Assembly: GCF_900108275.1 (NCBI RefSeq)
Contig: NZ_FNVD01000016.1
Span: 1 to 57,392 of the forward strand
Reading direction: 5' to 3'
Origin: Jhaorihella thermophila
GTDB lineage: Bacteria > Pseudomonadota > Alphaproteobacteria > Rhodobacterales > Rhodobacteraceae
DNA: 57,392 nt
Every line of letters begins with the position of its first letter. The first letter of the stretch is position 1. Below the pieces are notes generated by a model, which was not told where the DNA came from, did no database searches, and saw only the letters and a program-made list of their open reading frames with translations. Of this stretch, positions 50,613-57,392 are shown one piece after another. The translations under genes were made by a program, and so were the position numbers.

Positions 50613-50820
50613 GAGGGATCTTCCTTTCGTGCTTTGCCGCCACCCTGACCGGGCCGCCCCCGTCCGCGCAATCGAATTTTCGTGATGGCGGGGGAAAGCA
50701 TCCGTGATCGAGGCCATGGATGACTGCCGACAAAGCCTGTTGAACTCGCACGCTCGCGCGAACATCTTGTGGCCAACAAACACGCGCCCCCATCACGTTG
50801 GGGCAAGGCAGGAGACTTTC

Positions 50821-52839
50821 ATGACCAACCCGCTCTTGGCCGACTGGGACACTCCGTTCGGTATCGCTCCATTCGACCGCATCCAGGACGACCACTTCGC
50901 CCCCGCGCTGGAGGCGGCACTGGCCGAACACCGCCGCGAGATCGAGACTATCGCCGCCAATCCCGAACCGGCGAGCTTTGCCAACACGATCGAGGCGCTC
51001 GAGGCCGCCGGCCGCACGTTGGACCGGGTGCTGGGTGTGTTCTTCACCGTCGCGGGCGCCGACAGCACCCCGGAACGCGAGGCGCTGCAACGAGAGTTTT
51101 CGCCCAGGCTCGCCGCGCATTTCTCGGACATTTCCGCCAACAGGGCGCTGTTTGCTCGCATACAGGCGGTGTGGGAGGCGCGCGAGGCGTTGGCTCTGAC
51201 CGACGAACAGGCCCGGCTGCTGACGCTCACCCATCGCGGTTTCGTCCGCGCCGGCGCCGCGCTCGAGGGCGAGGCCGAGGCGCGGATGAAGGCGATCAAG
51301 TCGCGGCTCGCGGAGCTCGGCACCGCCTTTGCCCAGAACCTTCTGGCGGACGAGCGCGGCTGGTTCATGGAACTGGACGAGGCGGATCTCGAAGGCCTGC
51401 CGGATTTCGTCATCGACGCGGCCCGCGCGGCGGGACGGGAAAAGGGTGTGGACGGCCCTGTAATCACGCTGGCGCGGTCGCTGATCGTGCCCTTCCTGCA
51501 ATTCTCGCCCCGCCGCGACCTGCGCGAGCGCGCCTGGCGCGCCTGGGCCGCTCGTGGGGCGAATGGCGGGGAAACGGACAACCGCGCCATTGCCGCCGAG
51601 ATCCTGAAATTGCGCGAGGAACGGGCGCGGCTCTTGGGCCATGACAGTTTTGCCGCCTGGAAGCTGGAGACCGAGATGGCCCGGACGCCGGACCGGGTGC
51701 GCGACCTGCTGATGGCGGTCTGGGCACCGGCGCGGGCGCGGGCCGAAGCAGATGCCGAAGTGCTGGCGGCGATGATGCGCGAAGATGGCGTGAACGGCCC
51801 CCTGGAGCCTTGGGACTGGCGCTATTACGCCGAGAAGCGGCGCCGGGCCGAACACGACCTCGATGAGGCCGCGCTGAAACCATATCTGCAACTCGACCGC
51901 ATGATCGAGGCGGCCTTCGCCTGCGCCAACCGCCTGTTCGGACTGGAGTTCCGGCCACTCGATATACCCCTCTACCACGAGGACTGCCGCGCATGGGAGG
52001 TGACCCGTAACGGGCGCCATGTGGCGGTGTTCATCGGGGACTGGTTCGCGCGCGGCTCCAAACGGTCGGGCGCCTGGTGCAGCGCGATGCGGTCTCAGGC
52101 GAAATTTCCCGAACCTCAGACGCCTGTCGTCATCAATGTCTGCAATTTTGCAAAAGGCACGCCGACGCTTCTGAGCTATGACGACGCCCGGACCCTGTTC
52201 CACGAGTTCGGCCATGCGCTGCATCAGATGCTCTCGGATGTCGCTTACGAGAGTATGTCCGGCACGTCCGTGGCGCGCGATTTCGTGGAACTGCCCAGCC
52301 AGCTGTTCGAACACTGGCTCGAAGTGCCGGAGGTGCTGGAGGAATTTGCGATCCACTACGAAACCGGTGCGGCGATGCCTCGGGCAATGCTCGACAAGGT
52401 GCTGCGGGCAGCGAATTTCGACCAGGGGTTCCAGACGGTGGAATACGTCGCCTCGGCGCTGGTGGACCTTGCCTTCCACGACGGCCCCGCGCCAGCCGAC
52501 CCGATGGCGAAACAGGCCGAGGTTCTGGCCGCGATCGGGATGCCGAACGCGATCGGGATGCGCCACGCAACGCCGCATTTCGCGCATGTCTTCGCGGGTG
52601 ACGGTTATTCCAGCGGCTATTACAGCTACATGTGGTCCGAGGTCATGGACGCCGACGCCTTCGAGGCGTTCAAGGCGGCAGGAAGCGCCTTCGACCCCGA
52701 TGCCGCCGCTGCGCTTGAAGAGCATATCCTGTCCAAGGGCGGTTCGCGTGAGGCCGAAGAACTATATGTGGCCTTCCGGGGCCGAATGCCCGGAGTAGAC
52801 GCGCTGCTGAAAGGTCGCGGCCTGTTACAGGCGGGGTGA
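50821..52839 (+). CDS. M3-family metallopeptidase (oligopeptidase A / dipeptidyl carboxypeptidase type)
   Basis: This zinc peptidase cleaves short peptides in the cytoplasm. The 672-residue protein (ATG 50821 after GGCAGGAGAC) has the zinc motif HEFGH (residues 461-465) in DARTLFHEFGHALHQM and the third ligand Glu downstream in DFVELPSQLFEHW. The late AGDGYSSGYYSYMWSEVMDA segment is the M3 substrate-binding signature. There is no signal peptide. A longer frame from upstream starts is not conserved. A dispersed repeat lies just after the stop. Confidence 0.94.
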   Translation: MTNPLLADWDTPFGIAPFDRIQDDHFAPALEAALAEHRREIETIAANPEPASFANTIEALEAAGRTLDRVLGVFFTVAGADSTPEREALQREFSPRLAAHFSDISANRALFARIQAVWEAREALALTDEQARLLTLTHRGFVRAGAALEGEAEARMKAIKSRLAELGTAFAQNLLADERGWFMELDEADLEGLPDFVIDAARAAGREKGVDGPVITLARSLIVPFLQFSPRRDLRERAWRAWAARGANGGETDNRAIAAEILKLREERARLLGHDSFAAWKLETEMARTPDRVRDLLMAVWAPARARAEADAEVLAAMMREDGVNGPLEPWDWRYYAEKRRRAEHDLDEAALKPYLQLDRMIEAAFACANRLFGLEFRPLDIPLYHEDCRAWEVTRNGRHVAVFIGDWFARGSKRSGAWCSAMRSQAKFPEPQTPVVINVCNFAKGTPTLLSYDDARTLFHEFGHALHQMLSDVAYESMSGTSVARDFVELPSQLFEHWLEVPEVLEEFAIHYETGAAMPRAMLDKVLRAANFDQGFQTVEYVASALVDLAFHDGPAPADPMAKQAEVLAAIGMPNAIGMRHATPHFAHVFAGDGYSSGYYSYMWSEVMDADAFEAFKAAGSAFDPDAAAALEEHILSKGGSREAEELYVAFRGRMPGVDALLKGRGLLQAG

Positions 52840-52867
52840 CGCGCCTTGCGGCGCGTGCCTGCGGCGC

Positions 52868-52890
52868 GGGTATTTGGAACCAGAAAGGAG
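52868..52890 (-). repeat. Dispersed repeat copy 3 (inverted)
   Basis: On the minus strand CTTTCTGGTTCCAAATACCC matches the other copies; it lies 29 bases after the M3 stop. Confidence 0.65.
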
Positions 52891-53035
52891 CAGGGTCGAA
52901 GAGCCCTGACCGGGGCCGTCCATCCTCGAGGGGACAATCCTGCCCCGGCAGGGCCGCTTCTTCCTGGTGCGGTCATCGGCTCCCCAGCCTGTACCGCAGC
53001 TCCGATGCTGGGTGATTCCGGTTAAGAAATCCTTG

Positions 53036-53066
53036 CTGCTTCTTTCTGGTCTCAAATACCCATGTC
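53036..53066 (+). repeat. Dispersed repeat copy 4
   Basis: CTTCTTTCTGGTCTCAAATA then CCCATGTCCTGC. It forms an inverted pair with copy 3 about 150 bases away and lies before valS. Confidence 0.65.
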
Positions 53067-53174
53067 CTGCGTTATCGGGGCGGTCCGGCGGCGATGGGGA
53101 AATGCGCCATTGCCACCTTTCCCTTCGCCGCGCCATTCGGTAGAGGAAGCGCGACGAACAGGGGACGCTAGATC

Positions 53175-56096
53175 ATGGCGATGGAAAAGACCTTCAACGC
53201 GGCCGAGGCCGAGGGCCGCATCTACAGGGCCTGGGAAGAGGCGGGCTGTTTCCGCGCTGGCGCCAATGCGCGGAGCGAGGAAAGCTTCTGCATCATGATT
53301 CCGCCGCCCAACGTGACCGGCGCGCTGCATGTGGGGCACGCCTTCAACAACACCCTGCAGGACATCCTGATCCGCTGGCACCGGATGCGCGGCTTTGACA
53401 CGCTGTGGCAGCCGGGGCAGGATCATGCCGGCATCGCCACTCAGTTGCAGGTGGAAAAGATGCTGGCCGCCACCGGCCAGCCCGGCCGCCGCGAACTTGG
53501 CCGCGAGAAGTTCCTGGAAAAGGTCTGGGAGTGGAAGGGCAAATACGGCGGCACCATCATCGAGCAACTCAAGCGCCTTGGTTGTTCCTGCGACTGGGAG
53601 CGCAACGCCTTCACCATGGCCGGGGCGCCGGGCGACCCGCGTACCGGGCACGAAAACAGCCCCAATTTCCACGATGCCGTGATCAAGGTCTTCGTGGACA
53701 TGTACAACAAGGGCTACATTTATCGCGGCAAGCGGCTGGTGAACTGGGATCCGCATTTCGAAACCGCGATTTCCGATCTGGAAGTCGAGAACATCGAAGT
53801 GCAGGGCCACATGTGGCACTTCAAGTATCCGCTCGCGGGGGGCGAGACCTACACTTACGTCGAGCGCGACGAGGACGGCAACGTGATCCTCGAGGAAGAG
53901 CGCGACTACATCTCGATCGCCACGACGCGCCCCGAAACGATGTTGGGCGACGGTGCCGTCGCGGTTCATCCATCAGATGAACGCTACGCGCCAATCGTTG
54001 GAAAACTGTGTGAAATCCCGGTTGGTCCGAAAGAGCATCGCCGGCAGATCCCTATCATCACCGACGAATATCCGGACCCGAATTTCGGGTCGGGTGCGGT
54101 CAAGATTACCGGAGCGCATGACTTCAACGACTACGCGGTGGCGCGGCGCAACAACATTCCGTGCTATCGCCTGATGGACACGCGCGGGCACATGCGCGCG
54201 GACGGCGCGCCCTATGCCGAAGAGGCCCGGAAGGCGCAGGAATATGCCCGCGGCAAGCCCTTCACCGAGGCCGAGATCGACGCGATCAACCTGGTGCCCG
54301 ACGACCTGCGCGGGCTGGACCGGTTCGAGGCGCGCAAGCGGGTTGTCGAACAGATCACCGCCGAGGGGCTGGCGGTGATGACCCGCGCGGATGATCCGCG
54401 CCTTGGCCCGAATGCGGTGAAGCCGGGCGAAGAGGGTGCGGACGCGCTTGTGCCGCTGGTGGAGTCCAAACCCATCATGCAGCCCTTTGGCGACCGGTCG
54501 AAGGTCGTGATCGAGCCGATGTTGACCGACCAGTGGTTCGTGGATGCCGAAAAGATCGTCGGCCCCGCGCTGGAGGCGGTGCGGTCGGGCCGGACGAAGA
54601 TCATCCCCGAATCCGGCGAGAAGACCTATTACCACTGGCTGGAGAACATCGAGCCCTGGTGCATCAGTCGCCAGCTGTGGTGGGGCCACCAGATCCCGGT
54701 CTGGTATGACGAGGACGGCAACCACTACTGCGCCCCGACCGAGCAGGAAGCGCAGGCGATGGCGGGCGAGGGCGTGAAGCTCACGCGCGATCCCGACGTG
54801 CTGGACACTTGGTTCTCGTCCGGGCTCTGGCCGATCGGCACGCTGGGCTGGCCCGAGGACACGCCCGAGCTGCGCAGGTATTTCCCAACCGACGTGCTGA
54901 TCACCGGCTTCGACATCCTGTTCTTCTGGGTGGCGCGGATGATGATGATGCAGCTTGCGGTGGTCAACGAGGTGCCGTTCCACACCGTATATCTGCATCA
55001 GCTCGTGCGCGACGAGAAGGGCAAGAAGATGTCCAAGACCGCGGGCAACGTGATCGACCCGCTCGAGATCGTGGATGAATTCGGCGCCGACGCGCTTCGG
55101 TTCACCAATACCGCGATGGCGGCGATCGGCGGCGTGCTGAAGCTCTCGCGCGAGCGTATCACCGGCTATCGCAATTTCGGCACCAAGCTGTGGAACTTTG
55201 CCCGCTTTGCCGAGATGAACGGCGTGTTCGAGGTCGAAGCCCACGACATCCCGCGCCCGCAGCGGACGCTGAACCGCTGGATCGTCGGCGAAACCGCCAA
55301 GGTGCGCGAAGAGGTGGACGCCGCGCTGGAAAGCTTCCGCTTCAATGACGCGGCGCATGCGCTCTATGCCTTTGTCTGGGGCAAGGTCTGCGACTGGTAC
55401 GTGGAATTCTCCAAGCCCCTTCTGCAGGGCGAGGACGAGGCCGCCCGCGCCGAGACGCGCGAGACGATGAAATGGGTGCTGGACCAGTGCCTGATCCTGC
55501 TACACCCGATTATGCCCTTCATCACCGAGGAAATCTGGGGCCTCTCGGGGCAGCGGGACAAGATGCTGATCCACGCCGATTGGCCGGAATACACGGCCGC
55601 CGATCTGGTGGATTCGGCCGCGGATCACGAGATGAACTGGGTGATCGGTCTGATCGAATCGATCCGCTCGGCACGGGCGCAGATGCATGTGCCGGCGGGG
55701 CTTTACGTGCCGCTGGTGGTGACCGAAATCGACGAACGCGGGCAGGCCGCATGGGACCGCAACGAAGCGCTCATCAAGCGGCTGGCGCGGATCGAGAGCC
55801 TGACGCGCGTGGAAGCCATGCCCAAGGGCACCATTACCATTGCCGCCGAAGGCGCGACCTTCGGCCTGCCGCTGGCGGACGTGATCGATATCGGCGCGGA
55901 AAAGGCTCGGTTGGAAAAGACGCTGGGCAAGCTCGCCAAGGAACTGGGCGGCCTGCGGGGTAGGCTGAAGAATCCCAAATTCGTCGAATCCGCCCCTGAA
56001 GAGGTGGTCGAGGAAACCCGTGCCAACCTTGCCGCTCGCGAAGAGGAAGAGGCCAAGCTGAGAGAGGCGCTGGAGCGGCTTTCGGAACTGGCCTGA
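53175..56096 (+). CDS. valS: Valyl-tRNA synthetase
   Basis: ValRS charges tRNA-Val and edits threonine. The 973-residue class I synthetase has the HIGH-type HVGH (52-55) in [20 protein letters not shown], the editing domain with [31 protein letters not shown], the [13 protein letters not shown] block and KMSKT near 617. It ends with a C-terminal coiled coil rich in Glu/Lys/Leu ([18 protein letters not shown]). ATG 53175 is used; a second ATG two codons later is possible. A terminator follows. Confidence 0.97.
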   Translation: MAMEKTFNAAEAEGRIYRAWEEAGCFRAGANARSEESFCIMIPPPNVTGALHVGHAFNNTLQDILIRWHRMRGFDTLWQPGQDHAGIATQLQVEKMLAATGQPGRRELGREKFLEKVWEWKGKYGGTIIEQLKRLGCSCDWERNAFTMAGAPGDPRTGHENSPNFHDAVIKVFVDMYNKGYIYRGKRLVNWDPHFETAISDLEVENIEVQGHMWHFKYPLAGGETYTYVERDEDGNVILEEERDYISIATTRPETMLGDGAVAVHPSDERYAPIVGKLCEIPVGPKEHRRQIPIITDEYPDPNFGSGAVKITGAHDFNDYAVARRNNIPCYRLMDTRGHMRADGAPYAEEARKAQEYARGKPFTEAEIDAINLVPDDLRGLDRFEARKRVVEQITAEGLAVMTRADDPRLGPNAVKPGEEGADALVPLVESKPIMQPFGDRSKVVIEPMLTDQWFVDAEKIVGPALEAVRSGRTKIIPESGEKTYYHWLENIEPWCISRQLWWGHQIPVWYDEDGNHYCAPTEQEAQAMAGEGVKLTRDPDVLDTWFSSGLWPIGTLGWPEDTPELRRYFPTDVLITGFDILFFWVARMMMMQLAVVNEVPFHTVYLHQLVRDEKGKKMSKTAGNVIDPLEIVDEFGADALRFTNTAMAAIGGVLKLSRERITGYRNFGTKLWNFARFAEMNGVFEVEAHDIPRPQRTLNRWIVGETAKVREEVDAALESFRFNDAAHALYAFVWGKVCDWYVEFSKPLLQGEDEAARAETRETMKWVLDQCLILLHPIMPFITEEIWGLSGQRDKMLIHADWPEYTAADLVDSAADHEMNWVIGLIESIRSARAQMHVPAGLYVPLVVTEIDERGQAAWDRNEALIKRLARIESLTRVEAMPKGTITIAAEGATFGLPLADVIDIGAEKARLEKTLGKLAKELGGLRGRLKNPKFVESAPEEVVEETRANLAAREEEEAKLREALERLSELA

Positions 56097-56126
56097 TCTT
56101 CATCTTGCTTCCAATACTCATGTCCC
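56097..56126 (+). repeat. Dispersed repeat copy 5
   Basis: CTTCATCTTGCTTCCAAATA then CTCATGTCC starts directly after the valS stop and runs into its terminator. Confidence 0.65.
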
Positions 56127-56162
56127 GCCCTCACCGAAGGCTCTGCGGTGGGGGCGTTTTTT
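56127..56162 (+). terminator. Intrinsic terminator of valS
   Basis: CGCCCTCACCG pairs with CGGTGGGGGCG (one G-T pair) around nine bases, followed by five T, 30 bases beyond the valS stop. Confidence 0.85.
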
Positions 56163-56285
56163 CTGTCGAAAGCAGAATGGCGTCCCGTCGCCGCCGGTGT
56201 CCGTCGCGGGTGGCGAGAAGCGGGAATCCCCGCTTCAACTTTGCCCTTGTCACACAACCAGCCGCAAATTATGACAGCAGGTGCT

Positions 56286-56359
56286 GCGGGTGTAGCTCAA
56301 TGGTAGAGCAGCAGCTTCCCAAGCTGACGACGAGGGTTCGATTCCCTTCACCCGCTCCA
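56286..56359 (+). tRNA. tRNA-Gly (anticodon CCC)
   Basis: A full cloverleaf of 74 bases is visible. The acceptor GCGGGTG pairs with CACCCGC, the D arm is GCTC...GAGC, and the anticodon arm GCAGC-TTCCCAA-GCTG(A) has anticodon CCC. The T arm is GAGGG-TTCGATT-CCCTT, and the 3' end TCCA is encoded. It reads GGG codons. Downstream sequence is disturbed by a gene remnant and an IS, so this tRNA may mark a variable site. Confidence 0.95.
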
Positions 56360-56455
56360 TTACGACCATCCAGGTGACCCGCTCCGCTTGAAGTCCGAGA
56401 TAATGGGTTGGCCCTGTTCAGGGTTGGTCCTTTCCGGATGGTTGGTGATGCCCCC

Positions 56456-56587
56456 TCAATTGAATCCCAACCGCAGGCCGATGGTCACGTCCGTGAAGGT
56501 TCTGTAATTTTCCGGGTGGCCTGAGGTCATGATCAGGCGGCTTTTGTTGTGATGCTGAGAATGGGGGCGATCTCCTCGTGGTCGATC
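56456..56587 (-). pseudogene. C-terminal remnant of an unknown, possibly outer-membrane protein
   Basis: From the IS end at 56587 one minus-strand frame runs 43 codons to a stop, finishing SRLIMTSGHPENYRTFTDVT then IGLRLGFN. The alternating pattern TDVTIGLRLGF looks like the last beta strand of an outer-membrane barrel. The rest of the gene is missing beyond the IS. A stem (CCCTG-TT-CAGGG) lies about 33 bases after the stop, without a T run. Family and reading frame are uncertain, and the first 20 residues look non-native. Confidence 0.3.
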
Positions 56588-56650
56588 TGACCTGCCACGG
56601 GAATTTTCCTCCACCTGGGATTAGAGTCCGCCCCAACGAAGGGACAGACA

Positions 56651-56869
56651 ATGAAGCGAACGAGATTCTCGGAAGAACAGATCATCGGCATCCTGACCGA
56701 GCATGAGGCGGGGGCGAAGTGCGCCGATCTGTGCCGCAAGCACGGGATGTCGGAAGGGACGTTCTACAACTGGAAAGCCAAGTATGGCGGCATGACGGTG
56801 TCCGACGCCAGGCGGCTGAAGGCACTTGAGGACGAGAATGCCCGTTTGAAGAAGCTTCTGGCTGAGTAG
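56651..56869 (+). pseudogene. IS3-family transposase OrfA with early stop
   Basis: The 72 residues match the left copy and continue to LKALEDENARLKKLLAE, then TAG at 56867-56869. Relatives have a residue such as Gln here and continue with MLDAAAMKELLAKK, which is encoded in the same frame right after the TAG. A CAG to TAG nonsense change is therefore likely. A slippery A7 run at 56904-56911 further on is where OrfA normally shifts into OrfB. Confidence 0.8.
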
Positions 56870-56910
56870 ATGCTTGATGCTGCGGCAATGAAGGAACTGT
56901 TGGCAAAAAA

Positions 56911-57392
56911 ATGGCGAGGCCCGCCGTCAAGCGCGAAGCCGTTGCGCATCTGAAGGCCGAACTTGGTCTGTCAGAGCGGCGGGCCTGCCGGATTGTCGGG
57001 GCGGATCGCAAGATGACCCGCTACCGATCCGTCAGGCCGCCCGAGACGGCGCTGCGCAAGCGTCTGCGTGATCTGGCCAATGAGCGGCGCCGGTTCGGCT
57101 ACAGGCGTCTGTTCGTGCTGCTCAGGCGTGAGGACGAGCCTTCCGGCATCAACCCCGAGCTGTCGATTGGCAAACAGTGCAAGCTGCTGTCGATCTCGCG
57201 GTCGTCGTTCTACTACCAGCCCAAGGGCGAGACGGCGCTGAACCTGACGCTGATGCGCCAGATCGACGAACAGTTCCTGGAAACGCCGTTCTTCGGAGTG
57301 CGGCAGATGACCTGGCATTTGCGCAACGAGGGCCATCTGGTCGACGAGAAGCGCATCCGCCGGCTTATGCGGCTGATGGGCCTGATGCCGAT
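56911..57392 (+). pseudogene. Chimeric IS3-family transposase OrfB (runs off window)
   Basis: From ATG 56911 an open frame of 160 codons has no stop. Residues 1-82 are IS407-type OrfB (AVAHLKAELGLSERRACRIV, ERRRFGYRRLFVLLRREDEP). After SGIN the frame switches to PELSIGKQCKLLSISRSSFY and YGVRQMTWHL-like FFGVRQMTWHLRNEG, which belong to a different IS3 OrfB. The fusion keeps frame. The catalytic DDE domain lies beyond the window. Confidence 0.8.

Larger units (their letters stand above)
52840..53174. other. 335-base gap between the M3 peptidase and valS genes
   Basis: It contains a hairpin ACGCGCC-TTGC-GGCGCGT right after the M3 stop, two dispersed-repeat copies in inverted orientation (52868 and 53036), a CCCAGC...GCTGGG stem (about 52983-53012) and the valS leader. 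I see no gene. Confidence 0.6.
56588..57392 (+). mobile_element. IS3-family (IS407-type) element, right copy, chimeric with a second IS3 type
   Basis: The left end TGACCTGCCACGGG at 56588 is the inverted counterpart of base 400. OrfA and the first half of OrfB follow, but near 57151-57156 the sequence changes to the OrfB of the other IS3 type (that of the left-edge OrfA). It continues past the window end. The junction may be a real recombination or a misassembly at a contig end. Confidence 0.8.

Overview
This 57.4 kb, GC-rich window comes from an alphaproteobacterium, most likely of the Rhodobacteraceae (Rhodobacter/Roseobacter lineage). The evidence is the gene content (phaAB, speDE, MlaA/MlaC pair, RidA, DUF1127, DUF2007, DUF465), a SAM-II riboswitch upstream of metZ, a CcaF1/CcsR-type small-RNA locus, and a long UpsM-like leader before mraZ. 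Almost all of it reads as ordinary chromosome. Both ends lie in IS3-family insertion sequences facing each other as an inverted pair, which suggests the window may be a whole contig broken at repeats.

Layout. 1-514: nested IS3 elements abutting the last 38 codons of a type I restriction hsdR gene. 0.7-5.8 kb: minus-strand housekeeping genes (rsmD, an FAD-dependent ferredoxin reductase, phhB, a COG3146 acyltransferase, a glycerophosphodiester phosphodiesterase, ridA) with one peroxiredoxin on plus. 5.9-9.06 kb: a type I secretion ABC/HlyD pair without a visible cargo gene. 9.16-12.8 kb: mlaA and mlaC for outer-membrane lipid transport, then convergent PBP1A. 13.0-14.7 kb: glnK-amtB for ammonium uptake. 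14.8-19.7 kb: a glutathione transferase, metZ under a SAM-II riboswitch, a transposase scar, and a UvrD/PcrA helicase. 19.74-20.38 kb (minus): a DUF1127 protein (CcaF1-like) followed by eight stem-loops, each showing the same 11-mer in its loop. 20.8-30.4 kb: MraZ box, UpsM-like leader, then mraZ-rsmH-ftsL-ftsI-murE-murF-mraY-murD; the division/cell-wall cluster stops after murD. 30.4-34.9 kb: ispB, DUF2007, trmN6-like, DUF465, EamA exporter, a GcvA-like LysR regulator and a 52-residue orphan. 34.9-37.0 kb: phaB and phaA. 37.1-40.1 kb: an EAL protein, tag, speE-speD. 40.4-46.4 kb: rplM-rpsI, an XRE-cupin regulator, an acyl-CoA ligase, a FrnE-like oxidoreductase, a small K+ channel, a secreted hypothetical and an MFS exporter. 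46.5-56.1 kb: YejA-like peptide-binding protein, a candidate sRNA, bdhA, a gamma-family PLP lyase, an M3 oligopeptidase and valS. 56.3 kb: tRNA-Gly(CCC), then a gene remnant and the right-hand IS.

Themes. Three functions recur. The first is cell-envelope building (PBP1A, dcw genes, Mla, ispB). The second is carbon storage: phaA/phaB make the PHB monomer and bdhA/ligase genes can return it to acetyl-CoA. The third is nitrogen, sulfur and polyamine supply (glnK-amtB, metZ, speDE). The most unusual part is the RNA-rich 19.7-21.3 kb stretch, where an expanded CCUCC-loop sRNA array sits back to back with the cell-division leader. Many long opposite-strand reading frames exist only because GC content is high; they were left out.
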